The notes beneath the pieces were generated by a model. The model had not been told where the DNA came from and made no database searches. It saw only the letters and a list, made by a program, of their open reading frames with translations. Shown here in pieces: positions 32,752 to 44,960 of a DNA stretch of 64,000 nucleotides (positions within the stretch are counted from its first letter, which is position 1; the number at the start of each line of letters is the position of its first letter). Where the stretch lies: NCBI GenBank assembly GCA_963575745.1, contig CAUYUJ010004302.1, positions 42,501 through 106,500 of the forward strand, given 5' to 3'. Origin of the DNA: Prorocentrum cordatum. Lineage: Eukaryota > Sar > Dinophyceae > Prorocentrales > Prorocentraceae. The position numbers were made by a program, and so were the translations under genes.

Positions 32752-33470
32752 CACTCGATACTCAACAGGCTCCCTCCCCAAGCTGAACTTGAAAATAACA
32801 TTCTACTCAACTCCCTCCGTCTCCAACACACCATCCAGTACTCAACACCCTCCGTCCCCAACACAGCACACGATACTCAACAGGCTCCCACCCCAAACTG
32901 AACTTGAAAATAACCTTTTACTCATCTCCCCCCGTCTCCAACACACCATCCAGTACTCAACACCCTCCGTCCCAAACACAGCACTCGATACTCAACAGGC
33001 TCCCTCCCCAAGCTGAACTTCAAAATAACATTCTACTCAACTCCCTCCGTCTCCAACACACCATCCAGTACTCAACACCCTCCGTCCCCAACACAGCACA
33101 CGATACTCAACAGGCTCCCTCCAAAAGCTGAACTTGAACATAACCTTTTACTCAACTCCCTCCGTCCCCAACACACTATCCAGTACTCACCACCCTCCGT
33201 CCCAAACACAGCACCCGATACTCAACAGGCTCCCTCCCCAAGCTGAACTTGAAAATAACATTCTACTCAACTCCCTCCGTCTCCAACACACCATCCAGTA
33301 GTCAACACCCTCCGTCCCCAACACTGCACCCGATACTCAACAGGCCCCTTCCCCAAGCTGAACTTGAAAATCACATTCTACTCAACTCCCTCCGTCTCCA
33401 ACACACAATCCAGTACTCAACACCCGCCGTCTCCAGCAAAGCACACGATACTCAACAGTTGTCTTCTCCA
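32752..33470. repeat. ~115-bp tandem repeat, about 6.5 units
   Basis: CTCAACAGGC recurs at about 32761, 32876, 32990, 33106, 33221 and 33336, with a diverged unit at 33451. Units contain AACTCCCTCCGTCTCCAACA and CCATCCAGTACTCAACACC. Confidence 0.9.
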
Positions 33471-33705
33471 TCACGCAACCAACCATTATGTGGCACTTCT
33501 TCCTTTACGGTTGCCGCGCCCGCCTTCCGCCCCCCTTTTCTCTTGGCATCTTCCAAGAGAAAAGGAGGGCTCATGGTGCGTGCGGAGACCTACATATATA
33601 CATATGTATATAGATATCCAGATCAAAAAGGAGAGCAATAGAAAACGACCGAGAGCACAACGGCAACATAAAAAACAATCCAGGCCAACTGCAACTCCAC
33701 TGAAC

Positions 33706-33805
33706 CTTGGGCCCGGACATCTTGCAGGCTCCCCCCCGTGGTGGCCGCCTCGTCCGACGCCTCGAGGGCAGCGAGGGCCCTCTCCCTGGCCTCTGTGTCA
33801 GAATC
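33706..33805 (-). CDS. Orphan exon candidate
   Basis: On the minus strand, TGTAG| is followed by a frame encoding DSDTEARERALAALEASDEA then ATTGGSLQDVRAQ, ending at CAAG|GTTCAG, a canonical-looking donor. The composition is like a soluble helical protein and unlike the repeats around it. No partner exon was identified. Confidence 0.3.
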
Positions 33806-34141
33806 CTACAGCGCGCAGTGACGGGAGGGGGCAAACAACAGAGATGAGGAGCAGCAGGCGGGAAAGAGAGGAAGAGGACGAGGCGCAGGAGGAGAGTGAG
33901 GTGGGAGAGGTGGGAGGCGGGAGCCGGGATGCAGGACGACGGGATCGAGGTGCGCAGACGAGCGGGAGGATGGGGCAGGAGGTTTGAGGAGCCGGGCAGC
34001 CCGACAAGCCGTGGCCTCTCGCGCTTGCCCCCCTCCAGGGCCCTCCTCTCGCGCCCGCTGGCGCTGCAGCGGGCGCCGCGCCGCGACTCCAGGGAGGCCG
34101 CGGGAACCCGCCCCGCAGAGGCCAGCCTGGACCGGGCCGAC
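33806..34141. other. Unassigned DNA left of a family 3 element
   Basis: GA-rich (33840-33960), then GC-rich. Frames on both strands, none convincing. Confidence 0.3.
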
Positions 34142-34274
34142 GCTCGCCATCGCTCGGACGTCCATTCCCTGTGTTTTTTTCGGTTTCGTGCGTGGTGTTT
34201 TCACCAAATGATCAAGGATGCTCCTCGATGGTTCTCGCCGAGAAAAAAAAAGCACACGTCCGAACGATGCCAAG
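34142..34274. mobile_element. Inverted-repeat element family 3, copy 1 (introner-like)
   Basis: Ends CTCGCCATCGCTCGGACGT and ACGTCCGAACGATGCCAAG. T-rich interior. GAC duplicated at 34139-34141 and 34275-34277. The 3' border reads AAG|GAC. 133 bp. Second copy at 56697-56831. Confidence 0.8.
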
Positions 34275-34815
34275 GACGTGAGACTCGAGGGTGTGTCCAA
34301 AACACGGCCCGGGGGATCGATCTTCTGGGACCGGGGCAGACGGTCGACATGCACAGATTTGGGGCGGGGGGGGGGGCACAAATTTACCGACATCCGGTGC
34401 CTGCTGGCGTCGGCGGGGACTGGCAGCCAAGTCGGGCGCGAAAAGGATCAGACAGAGGGAAGACCAGCTACTACCAGCCCGCGTCCTGGAGTCTAAAACC
34501 CCACGCCGGGCTATTCGCCAACATGGCAGCGCGGGGCGCCGCGGCTCTTATTCGGACACCGGGACGGGCCGACAAAAAAACGCGGGCCAGGCAAGGACAA
34601 AACCCCCCGTCAGAAAAATGACGGGACCGGATATGATGTTTTGGTGCGAACTCCAGCTTCGAACACCTCACGAACAGCGGGCCGTCAAAAAATCCATGCC
34701 CAGACGGTCCACAGGCGGCAGCAAACCCGAGTCCTCCGTTTTCCAGACCAGGGCAGGCAGGCATCAGCCAGAGACCTTCGACCCGCGGCAGTCCACGCAC
34801 TGCGCAGCAAGTAAC
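34275..34815. other. Unassigned DNA
   Basis: No gene was seen. A G homopolymer at 34361-34373. Confidence 0.35.
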
Positions 34816-34851
34816 TGCGCAGTAAGTAACTGCGCAGTTACTTACTGCGCA
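34816..34851. repeat. Perfect 36-bp palindrome
   Basis: Built from TGCGCAGTAAGTAACTGCGC and its complement with no spacer. Extra TGCGCAG.AAGTAACTGCG copies lie on both sides (34801-34820, 34870-34890). Confidence 0.95.
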
Positions 34852-35481
34852 CTACGGAACATCGCCACACTGCGCAGCAAGTAACTGCGACGACCAGAGG
34901 GAGGGGACAGTGGCACGGCCGAGAGCGGATGGGCCTGCGCAGGTGGCCGCTCGGCATCAGGGCGGCAACGGCTGACCGAACACCCATGGGAGTCACCCGA
35001 ATTGACAGCCACCAGCTTGAGCATGGTGATTTTGTTCGCTGATCTCGGTTTGTCCTCTCTCTTCCCTCGCCTCTTCCTTCTCCCTTTGTCTCCTTCTCCC
35101 CGGCCACCCTGCGTCGATCGCAGGGTGCGCGCTCTGCGCCTGGCAATAAACCAACTGCTGCACGCCAAAGCACCCAAACCTGTCAAGCCCTCAAGCCACG
35201 CCAAGAAAGTTCGGGGCTCCGAGGGGGATCATACAGATTTTCCCCAGCAGGCCGCAGCATAAGGCTTCCTTGGGAGTGCACGGATGTATCGAGCGACTGA
35301 AATAAATCAGAACGTGCGGATGTACCATATACGGATGCACTCGCGGGCCCACACGGGGGCCACCCGCACATGGGCGGGGCCTCTCTGGAGACCTGGGAGG
35401 CGCACGGCACCTCCACGGAGCTTACACTATACCATTTTTCGGCGCGTTCGTCGCCCCTGGGGGGGGCGACGACACATAGTA
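34852..35481. other. Unassigned DNA
   Basis: A plus frame at 35032-35262 ends LRLAINQLLHAKAPKPVKPS and beyond, but nothing supports it. No family recognised. Confidence 0.3.
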
Positions 35482-35757
35482 CTAGTAGATTGGGGGAACG
35501 CCGAGATCACTCTGATGGAGAGGATCGACCCATCCTTGCAGCAGTCCGCGGAGGCCCCCTGAGCTGGCAAAGGTGGGCCCGTCGCAGGACACTCGCCAGG
35601 CCAGCCCGTACACTGACTCCACCCCTATGATTTGTACTACGAATGCCCACTCAAGATTGACATCAATGCCCGAATCGAAAAGAACACCGGATTTCATGAT
35701 AAAGCGTGGGCGGGTCAAGTTTGGAGGGCGCGCCGCTGGATACCCCCCCCTCCCCAC
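35482..35757 (-). CDS. Possible small protein or exon, unassigned
   Basis: A minus-strand frame encodes MKSGVLFDSGIDVNLEWAF, VVQIIGVESVYGLAWRVS and SSGGLRGLLQGWVDPLHQ before its stop. The amino-acid balance is unlike the surrounding repeats. The plus strand is also open in this stretch, so either or neither may be real. No domain recognised. Confidence 0.25.
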   Translation of the reverse strand: MGRGGYPAARPPNLTRPRFIMKSGVLFDSGIDVNLEWAFVVQIIGVESVYGLAWRVSCDGPTFASSGGLRGLLQGWVDPLHQSDLGVPPIY

Positions 35758-35796
35758 CTTTCCCAGGGCCGTCGTCGGAGGAGCCCCCCCCCACCG

Positions 35797-36092
35797 TAAC
35801 CCTCTAACCCTCTAGCCCTAACTTGAGACCTAACCCGAGCCCTAATCCTACCATCCTAACGCGAACCCCCATAAACCCTGTAACCCCCGAACCCGAGCCC
35901 TAATCGCTTAACCCTAGCCGTAACCCTAACCCGACCCCCTTACCATAGCCACCTACCCCTAACCCCTACCGTAACACCCTAACCCTGACGCTACCACCCT
36001 AATCCGGATCCCCTAAACCTAACCCTATACCTCTAACCCCAACCGTAACACCCTAACCCGAATCCCCTAACCCGAACCCTAACCCCGACCAC
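35797..36092. repeat. Degenerate telomere-like CCCTAAC block (left)
   Basis: Repeats of CCCTAACC, CCCTAACCCG and AACCCTCT on the plus strand. They are too irregular for an active telomere, so this is an interstitial block. Confidence 0.85.
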
Positions 36093-36117
36093 CCTCCCCC
36101 AAAACAACAGTTATCTT

Positions 36118-37442
36118 GGCGAAGGACCCAACCATATGAAGTTGTGGGTACCGCAATTGTGAATATCTTCTTCGGTGAAACTCCCTATGGGGCCACGAAG
36201 CGCTGCGCTGGGCGAGGGGGGAACGCATGCGGGCGGTAGCACTGGGGCCGTCGGTGAAGCTCCTTATGAGGCCACGAAGCGCTGCACTGGGTGGGTGAAA
36301 ATACCAGTTTTAGGCGTGTGGGACGCATGCGGGCGGTCCCATTGGGGGCTTCGGTGGAGCCCCCATGGGGCCGCGAAGCGTTGTAATGGGCATGTGAAAA
36401 TGCCAAATTCAGTGTGGGGGACGCATGCGGGCGGCCCCACTGGGGGCTTCGGTGGGGCTCCCGATGGGGCCCCGGAGCGCTGCCTTGGGTCGGTGAAAAT
36501 GCCAAGTTGAGCGTGGGGGGCGCATGCAGGCGGTCCCACTGGAGGCTTCGGTGGAGCCCCCTGTGGGGGACGCGTGCGGGCGGTCCCACTGGGGGCTTCG
36601 GTGGAGCTCCCTATGGGGCCACGAGGCGCTGTAGTCGGCGGGTGAAACTGCCAAATTCGGCATGGTGGACGCACGCAGGCGGTCCCACTGGAGGCTTCGG
36701 TGGAGTTCCCTATGGGGCCACGGAGCGTTGCATTGGGTGGGTGACAATGCCAAATCGGATGTGGGTGGCGCATGCGGACGGTCCCACTGGGGGCTTCGGT
36801 GGGGCTCCCTATGGGGCCACGAAGCGCTGTACTGGGTGGGTGAGAATGCAAAGTTGGGTGTGGGGGACGCATGCGGGCGGTCCCACTGGGGTCTTCGGTG
36901 GAGCTCCCTATTGGGCAACGGAGCGCTGTACTGGGTGTGTGAAAATGCCAAATTGGATGTGGGGGACGCATGTGGGCGGTACCACTGGGGGCTTCGGTGG
37001 AGCTCCCTATGGGGTCGCGAAGCGCTGTATTGGGCAGGTGAACGTGCCAAATTGAGCGAGGGGGACGCATGCGAGCGGTCCCATTAGGGGCTTCAGTGGG
37101 GCTCCCTATAGGGCCCCGAAGCGCTGTACTGGGTTGGTGACAATACAAAATTGAATGTGGGGGGGCGCATGTGGGCGGTACGATTGGGGGCTGCGGTGGA
37201 GCTCTTTATGGGGCCACGAAACGCTGTGCTTGGTAGGTGGCAATGCCCAATTGAGCGTGGAGGACGCACGCGGGCGGCCACACTGGGGGTCGATGGAGCT
37301 CCCTATGGGGCCACAAAGCGGTGTACTGGGTGGGTGACAATGCCAAATTGGGTGTGGGGGACGCATGCGGGCGCCATTGGGGGCTGCGGTGGAGCTCCCG
37401 ATGGGGCCACGAAAAAATGTACTGGGTGGGTGACAATGCAAC

Positions 37443-37505
<63 letters not shown>

Positions 37506-38197
37506 CGCACGCGGGCGGTCCCACTGGGGGCGTCGCTGGGGCTCCCTATTGGGCCACGAAGCGTTGTACTGGGCGGGTGAAAATACCAAATTGGATGTGT
37601 GGGACGCATGTGGGCGGTCCCACTGGGGGCTTCGGTGGGGTTCCCGATGGTGTCACGAAACGCTGTAATGGGTGGATGAAAATGCCAAATTGAGCATGGG
37701 GGACGCATGCGGGCGGTCCCATTGGGGGCTGCGGTGGAGCTCCTTATGGGGCCACGAAGCTGTTTATTTGGTGGGCGAAGCTGCCAAATGGTGTGTGGGC
37801 GACGCACACGGGCGGTCCCATTAGGGGCTTCGGTGGAGCTCCCTATGGGGCCACGAAGCGCTGTACTGAACGGGTGAAACTGGCAAAGTGGGTGTGGGGG
37901 ACGCATGCGGGCGGTCCCACTGGGGGCTTCGGTGGAGCTCCCTATGGGGCCACGAAGCGCTGTACTGGGTGGGTGAACATGCCAGATTGGGTGTGGGGGA
38001 AGCGTGCGGGTGGTCCCACTTGGGGGTTCGGTGGAGCTCCCTATGGGGCCACGGAACGGGTGAGGGTTGTGCCGAAATTGGTAATGGGGGCGCATGCGGG
38101 CGGTGGAGAGGAGGAGGGGAAAGAGGAGGAGATAAGGAAGGGAACGCGGGGACCGTCTCTTCAAAACGAGGACACAACACCACAGGATGGTTGGGGA
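36118..38197. repeat. Leader / 99-bp satellite / tail module, copy 1
   Basis: Leader at 36118-36180 (GGCGAAGGACCCAACCATATG and on to ATATCTTCTTCGGTG). Then about 19 diverged ~99-bp units (CTCCCTATGGGGCCACGAAG, GGGGGACGCATGCGGGCGG), one with a (GT)30 expansion at 37444-37503. The tail at about 38107-38197 holds CCGTCTCTTCAAAACGAGGA and CACCACAGGATGGTTGGG. Confidence 0.9.
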
Positions 38198-38206
38198 AAA
38201 AATAGC

Positions 38207-40075
38207 CTGGCGAAGGACCCAACCATATGCAGTTGAGAGTACCGCAATTGTCAATATCTTCTTCGGTGGAACTCCCTATGGGGCCACGAAACGTGTGAGG
38301 GGTGCGCCGAAATGGGTGTGCGGGACGCATGCGGACGGCAGCACTGGGGCCTTCGGTGGAGCTCCCTGTGGGGCCACGAAACGTGTGAGGGGTGTGCCGA
38401 AATGGGTGTGCGGGACGCATGCGGACGGCAGCCATGGGGCCTTCGGTGGAGCTCCCTATGGGGCCACGAAACGTGTGAGGGGTGTGCCGAAATGGGTGTG
38501 CGGGACGCATGCGGACGGCAGCACTGGGGCCTTCGGTGGAGCTCCCTATGGGGCCACGAAACGTGTGAGGGGTGTGCCGAAATGGGTGTGCGGGACGCAT
38601 GCGGACGGCAGCACTGGGGCCTTCGGTGGAGCTCCCTGTGGGGCCACGAAACGTGTGAGGGGTGTGCCGAAATGGGTGTGCGGGACGCATGCGGACGGCA
38701 GCACTGGGGCCTTCGGTGGAGCTCCCTGTGGGGCCACGAAACGTGTGAGGGGTGTGCCGAAATGGGTGTGCGGGACGCATGCGGACGGCAGCCATGGGGC
38801 CTTCGGTGGAGCTCCCTATGGGGCCACGAAACGTGTGAGGGGTGTGCCGAAATGGGTGTGCGGGACGCATGCGGACGGCAGCACTGGGGCCTTCGGTGGA
38901 GCTCCCTATGGGGCCACGAAACGTGTGAGGGGTGTGCCGAAATGGGTGTGCGGGACGCATTGGGGCGGACGGCAGCCTTTCGGTGGAGCTCCCTATGGGG
39001 CCACGAAACGTGTGAGGGGTGTGCCGAAATGGGTGTGCGGGACGCATGCGGACGGCAGCCATGGGGCCTTCGGTGGAGCTCCCTGTGGGGCCACGAAACG
39101 TGTGAGGGGTGTGCCGAAATGGGTGTGCGGGACGCATGCGGACGGCAGCACTGGGGCCTTCGGTGGAGCTCCCTGTGGGGCCACGAAACGTGTGAGGGGT
39201 GTGCCGAAATGGGTGTGCGGGACGCATGCGGACGGCAGCCATGGGGCCTTCGGTGGAGCTCCCTATGGGGCCACGAAACGTGTGAGGGGTGTGCCGAAAT
39301 GGGTGTGCGGGACGCATGCGGACGGCAGCACTGGGGCCTTCGGTGGAGCTCCCTGTGGGGCCACGAAACGTGTGAGGGGTGTGCCGAAATGGGTGTGCGG
39401 GACGCATGCGGACGGCAGCCTGGGGCCTTCGGTGGAGCTCCCTGTGGGGCCACGAAACGTGTGAGGGGTGTGCCGAAATGGGTGTGACGCATGAGTGGGT
39501 GTGCACGAAAATGGGCTTGCGGGACGCATGCGGACGGCAGCCATGGGGCCTTCGGTGGAGCTCCCTATGGGGCCACGAAACGTGTGAGGGGTGTGCCGAA
39601 ATGGGTGTGCGGGACGCATGCGGACGGCAGCACTGGGGCCTTCGGTGGAGCTCCCTATGGGGCCACGAAACGTGTGAGGGGTGTGCCGAAATGGGTGTGC
39701 GGGACGCATGCGGACGGCAGCCATGGGGCCTTCGGTGGAGCTCCCTATGGGGCCACGAAACGTGTGAGGGGTGTGCCGAAATGGGTGTGCGGGACGCATG
39801 CGGACGGCAGCACTGGGGCCTTCGGTGGAGCTCCCTATGGGGCCACGAAACGTGTGAGGGGTGTGCCGAAATGGGTGTGCGGGACGCATGCGGACGGCAG
39901 CCATGGGGCCTTCGGTGGAGCTCCCTATGGGGCTACGAAGCGCTGTACTGGGCGGGTGAAACGCAGGGAAGAGGGGGAGGAGGGAGGCGGAGGAGGAGGA
40001 AGGAGGAAGGAAGGAGACGCGGGGCACCGTCTCTTCAAAACGAGGACCCAACACCACAGGATGGTTGGGAACTAC
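38207..40075. repeat. Leader / 90-bp satellite / tail module, copy 2
   Basis: The same leader (38208-38270) and tail (39967-40072) as copy 1 enclose about 19 units of exactly 90 bp with few differences. GCACTGGGG and GCCATGGGG variants alternate in the last units. Because 90 is a multiple of 3, frames of up to 561 codons stay open on both strands; they are not genes. Confidence 0.92.
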
Positions 40076-40076
40076 C

Positions 40077-41435
40077 ACCCTAACCCCAACCCCCAAGCCC
40101 CCAAACCCCATAGCCGTAACACCCAAACCCTAAACCTACCACCCGGACCCTAACCCCCTGACAATATCCCTATCACCCGAACGTGAACCCTACCACCCGA
40201 ACAATAACACCCTAACCCGAACCCCAACCCGCACAACACACATCGAACCCCCTAACCCTAACACTAAAACCTAACCCTGACCCACACCCCCTAACCCTCA
40301 CCCTCATACCCTAACCCTGACCCTCCTGACCCTAACTCTAACCCTACCCCCTAACCCGACCACCCTAACCCTAACCCCCTAGCCATACATCTAACACCTT
40401 ACCCCTGACCCTAATCCTAACCCTACCACCCTATCCCTAAACCACGACCCCTTATCCCTAACCTGAACACCCTATCATCCTAACCCGAACCTCCTAACCC
40501 TAACCCTAACATCCTACCCCTAACGCCCTAACCCTAACACCCTGACCGTAACACTCTCGCGCCAACCCAACCACCCTAACCCCGGCCTCAACTCAATAAA
40601 CCTAACTCCCGAACCCCATAACCCTAAGCCGAATCTCTAACCCCAAACCCCACACCCATACCCCTGCTCCTAACCATCACCCTAACTAGAACCCTGACCC
40701 TAAGCTCTAGTTACCCCCTAACCTCTGACCCCTACCCCCTAACCCCGACCCCTAACCCTACCCCCTAACACCCAATAACCCTCACCCTAACCCTACATCG
40801 AAACCTACCACCTTAACCCGAAACACCTCCTACCCTGACCCTAACCCTAACACCCTGGCCCTAATCTCTGACCCAGACCTTAAGCACAACCCGACCCCTA
40901 TTCCATCAATTGCAACGATAACCCCCGTAACCCCCTAACACCCGAACCCACATCCTAACCGCCTAACCGTCACCCTAACACTAACCCTCACCCGAACCCT
41001 TTCGAACACTAACCCCCTACCCCTCACCCTAACCCTAACACCCCAATCCGAAACCCATTCCTCTAACCCTAACACCCTAACCCGAACCCTACCACCCTAC
41101 CCCATACCCCCCCAACCTGAACACTAACCCGACCACCCGAGTCCTCAACCCTTAACCCTAAACATAAAGCCCTCACACCCTAATCCGAGTCCTAACCCCA
41201 CTCCCCCCTCCCCAAACCTACAACCCTAACCCTACCCCCAAGTCCTAACCCGAACATTCGAATCCTAACCCTACCACCCTAACCCTACCCCCCCTGAAAG
41301 TATCCCCATCACCCGAATCTGAAGCCTGCCACCCAAACCTTAACCCCCTAACCCGAACCCTAACCCGAAAACTCCAATCCAAGCCCCCTAACCCTGACCC
41401 TAACCCCCTAACCTTAACCCTAATAGCCCTAATCA
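40077..41435. repeat. Degenerate telomere-like CCCTAAC block (right)
   Basis: About 1.36 kb of irregular CCCTAACC/CCCGAACC repeats in the same orientation as the left block. It abuts the tail of module 2. Confidence 0.9.
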
Positions 41436-41499
41436 GCTGACCCCTGGAGAACGGACCCCTCCTCCTCCTCCTCCTCCTCCTCCTCCTCCTCCTTCTGGA

Positions 41500-41957
41500 C
41501 GCCATTGGTCTGGAGAAGTCCTGCATGTGATTCCCCGACAGCTTGGCCTTCAACTTCTGCGCTTTCCTCTTGGCAAGGCCTAGGATCGACTCAGCCTTGC
41601 CGGCGTCCTCTGCGGCTGCGGAAGGCGAGGGGGAGGAACATAAGGACGAGATGGGGAAGGGGCGGAGGTGGAGGGTGCTCTAGAAGATGAAGGGGACAAG
41701 GGGGATAAGGGAGGCGGCAAGAGGGTGATGCAGAGTCTCCTGGGGCGTGAGGTATCATCCCATTGCCTCACGCAGCTCGTCAACAAGCATATCTACCGGC
41801 CCACGTGCCAACGTCTTCAGCAACGCAAAATTCCTCCGCGCATCAAGTTATACACCGCGCGCATCCTTCTTCACGGTTGCGTAGGCGTCCATGACAATGG
41901 CCAGGAGCATGTTGATCATAAGAATGAATATGAATGTCATGTAAATGAAGAACCTCC
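41500..41957 (-). CDS. Polycystin/TRP-type channel exons: S6 and cytoplasmic helix
   Basis: The minus strand from 41957 (acceptor ACAG|GG) reads GRFFIYMTF then FILMINMLLAIVMDAYATVK, which is S6 of a polycystin-like cation channel: the Asn-Met-Leu-Leu-Ala-Ile core followed by Asp-x-Tyr. TAA at 41850-41848 follows KKDARGV. Either splicing occurs just before it (G|GTGTAT at 41856/41855) or it is a nonsense change, because the same frame continues plausibly as LDARRNFALLKTLARG and LVDELREAMG. A second piece (about 41610-41500) reads EDAGKAESILGLAKRKAQKL then KAKLSGNHMQDFSRPMAS, a helical cytoplasmic segment. It may be the 3' part of the channel gene at 58.98-55.55 kb on the same strand, or a separate paralog. 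Confidence 0.55.
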
Positions 41958-41959
41958 CT

Positions 41960-42689
41960 GTCCAACAGTGCGGCGCTCCCCCACGTCCCTCCCCCGCCCT
42001 CGATGACTACCCCTCGTTCCGTCTTCTCATACTGCGGCCTCCACCTTCCTGACCCTTCCCCCTCGTCCCCGCATCATCCCCCTATCCCCCTCTCTCCCTA
42101 CTGCTCTTCCCCACCGCCCGCTTCTTTCTCCTGTCATTTCCCCCCCTGCGTGCTTTGTCTTACTCCCCCTGTCTATATATATATATATATATAACTAAAA
42201 AGCAAGAGACACACATTCGCACATGTAGCCGCGCCCATTTGTTCCCGGCGCGCCCAAGCGGACGACGGCCGACACCACGACACGCCCACTAATCACGCCC
42301 TGCGTGCCTCGCCCGGGGGAGGCGCCAGTGCCACCGCGGCAAGCCGCCATGACATACCCTTCGCGTCCGAAGCGGCGGCTGCCCTGGTGCCCGCAGCGCC
42401 CTCACCAAGATGCAACGCCGCGCGTCCGAACAGACGGCGTGGCGACATGCACACATGTAGACACATTGGCATGCATAACATAGATATGTATGTGTATGCA
42501 TTCCTATATATACAAACGCATACGTGTATGTACATTTCAACTTATACACATGCTCGCTATATATATATATATATGTACATGCATACATATATATATATAT
42601 ATATATGTATATCTATACATATATATGTACATATATATATATACACGCTCGCGCTGACTAGCCTACCTTTCGCCTTCGCTCCAATCTCG
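41960..42689. other. TA-rich unassigned DNA
   Basis: TA microsatellites at 42173-42193, 42557-42574, 42587-42606 and 42630-42644. No gene was seen. Confidence 0.5.
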
Positions 42690-44960
42690 GATCTTCAATA
42701 TCATCCTCCTGCTCCTCCTCATCGCCCTTTTCTCCTCCAAATCCCCTGCACCTCCGTCTCCTCCTCCCCCGCTTCCACCCCCAAAATGTCTTCCCTAATT
42801 GCTCTCCGCCTCCTGGCCCTCCTCCTCAACCTCCTACGCCGCCCTTTCGCTCGCCCCCAACCCGTGTACTTCTCTCCTTCTCCATATAATCATCCGTGCA
42901 ATGTGCTTAATGCGTTCCACAGAGTGTGCTCACATATGGTGCGTTCTACCACATGTCCAACTGCAGGATCGCATGCGTTCCCCGCTGTTCCTCCTCCTCC
43001 GCCTCCTGCTCCCCCTCCTCCTACTACTACTCAACATCACCCTATTGCTTCCCCCTCCTCTCTCGATCCAGCCGAATGACCTAATGGGCGCCCTGCCACC
43101 TCGGCCACCGTTTCGCGGATATGCCTCGCTCGTTCTCTGCTTCCTCCCCAATGTCCTCGCCCGCATGCTCCGTGGCGATCGTTGTGATGCAATCTGCATG
43201 GCGAAGCTTGCAAGGTGCAACGCTTGTGTGCAACGGGGGGGCAGGGCCATGCGGAGGGTGATGTAGAACCAAAGGAGGAGAGGGAAGAGGAGGCGGAGGA
43301 GGAGGAGGAGGAGGAGGAAGGGGGGCTGTGCAGGAGAAGGACGCGGAGGCGGAGGAGGAGGACGGGGAGGAAGGGGAAACCGCCGCAAGGACAAAGGACG
43401 AACACACGGGAAACACGAGAAAATCAGGAACGCAATTGTGTTCCCACAAGGAATCAATGAACACAACTTCAAACACCTAGGCGCGGAGGAGGGACCACAT
43501 ACATGTGCCCTCCACGCCCCCAGAAGGAGGAGGAGGAATAGGAGGAGGAGGATAATGAGGAGGACGGGAGGCGGTGGAGGAGGACGCGGGGGCGGAGGAA
43601 GGGGGTGAGAAGGTGGACGAGGAGGAGGATGCGGAAAAGGAAAGACAGTTGATGAGGAGGACGCGGGGACGGAGGAGGCGGACAGGGAGGTGGATGAGGA
43701 GGAGGAGGAAGAGGTAGAGGAGAACGAGGAGGAGGAGAAGAACCGACTGGAAGGTCCATCACCTGTCATTCTCTGTAGGAGTCGCAGGGGTGGGGGGCGC
43801 GGGAACGAAGAACGAACAAGAGGGACAAACAATAAACACATAACACAACGTTTTTACATGGAACAAAATAAACCTCCGCCTCGGAGGGCGGAAGGAGGAA
43901 CAAGGAACAACACCCACCTCCTTTTTCCAAGGACGAGGAGGGACGGTGGAGGAGGAGGCAAATAAGGAGGAGGGCGGGAGGAGGAGGAGGAGAAGGAGGA
44001 GAGGAGGAGGAAGAGGACAGGGAGGAGGCAGAGCAGGAGTTGGAGGGGGAGGGGGAGATGGAGGAGGAAGAGGGAGAGGAAGGAGGAGGCAACTGGTCGG
44101 TCCGCCATTTGCTGTTTTCTGTGGGAGGCGCAAAGGAGGCCGCCACAGAAACGAAGCACGATCAACAGGAACAAGAGGAACACAAATACAAAACCTGTGT
44201 CTTCACATGGAACACAAGAAAAACTTCAACATCCAAACGCAGAGAACGAAACAAGAGGAACATCCGTTCCTCCCTTCACCTCCGGATGCGTGGACAGCAA
44301 GTTTCGTATGTTTCCTCCTCCGCGCTGGGATGTTGAATGTTTCTTCATTTTCCACGTGATAACATTGATTGTTTCATACGTTTCTTTGTTCATCCTCTGT
44401 TTCGCTCTTCGTTCCTGCGGCGACCTCCTCTTCCTCCTCCTCCTCCTCCGCCTCGGCGTCCTCCTCATCCACCGCATCCCGTCCTTCCTTCCTGTCCTCC
44501 TCCTGCTACGCCTCCTCCTCCACATCCGGCTCCCCCTCCTCCCCATGCTCCTTTTCCCCACTGGGAAAAAGCAGGAGGGATGTGGTCCTCTGTTTCCTCC
44601 TCCCCGCCCTCGGAGGCGGAGGTGCGCTCTTATTTTTTCCGTGTGAAAGCGCAATCGTTTTCCTATGTGTCTCGTTGTTCCACTTTCTCGTTCTTCGTTC
44701 CTGCGGCGGCCGCCCCTTCCTCTTCCTCTTCCCCATCTTCCCCCTCCGCCTCCTCCTCCTCCTCCACCTCCTCCTCCTGCTCCCCTCCCAGTGGGAGGGA
44801 GGAACTGACTTTTTTGTGTTGTTCCTCCTCCCCGCCCTCGCAGGCGGAGCTCTTCCCTTTTCATGTGGGAACACAGGTTGTTGTCTATGCTTCCTTTTCT
44901 GTATTTTTTCCTGGCCTCCGCTCGGGACGGCGAGCGGGGATCTCTGCCGAATAGACATGA
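42690..44960. repeat. Repeat array with reversal of polarity
   Basis: TCC tracts (42700-43060), GGA tracts (43270-44100) and TCC tracts (44400-44790). Between them ~250-300-bp units contain CAGGAACGAAGAAC, ACATGGAACA and CCTCCGCC..GGCGGAGG. These lie in one orientation up to about 44.27 kb and reversed (GTTCTTCGTTCCTG) after about 44.40 kb. Confidence 0.65.

Noticed and set aside
36118-40075. Several ORFs of 200-561 codons on both strands
   Set aside because: They exist only because the 90- and 99-bp repeat units are multiples of three and lack stops.
35797-41435. Possibility that a chromosome end lies here
   Set aside because: The CCCTAAC blocks are degenerate, point the same way and are followed by more DNA on both sides, so they are interstitial.
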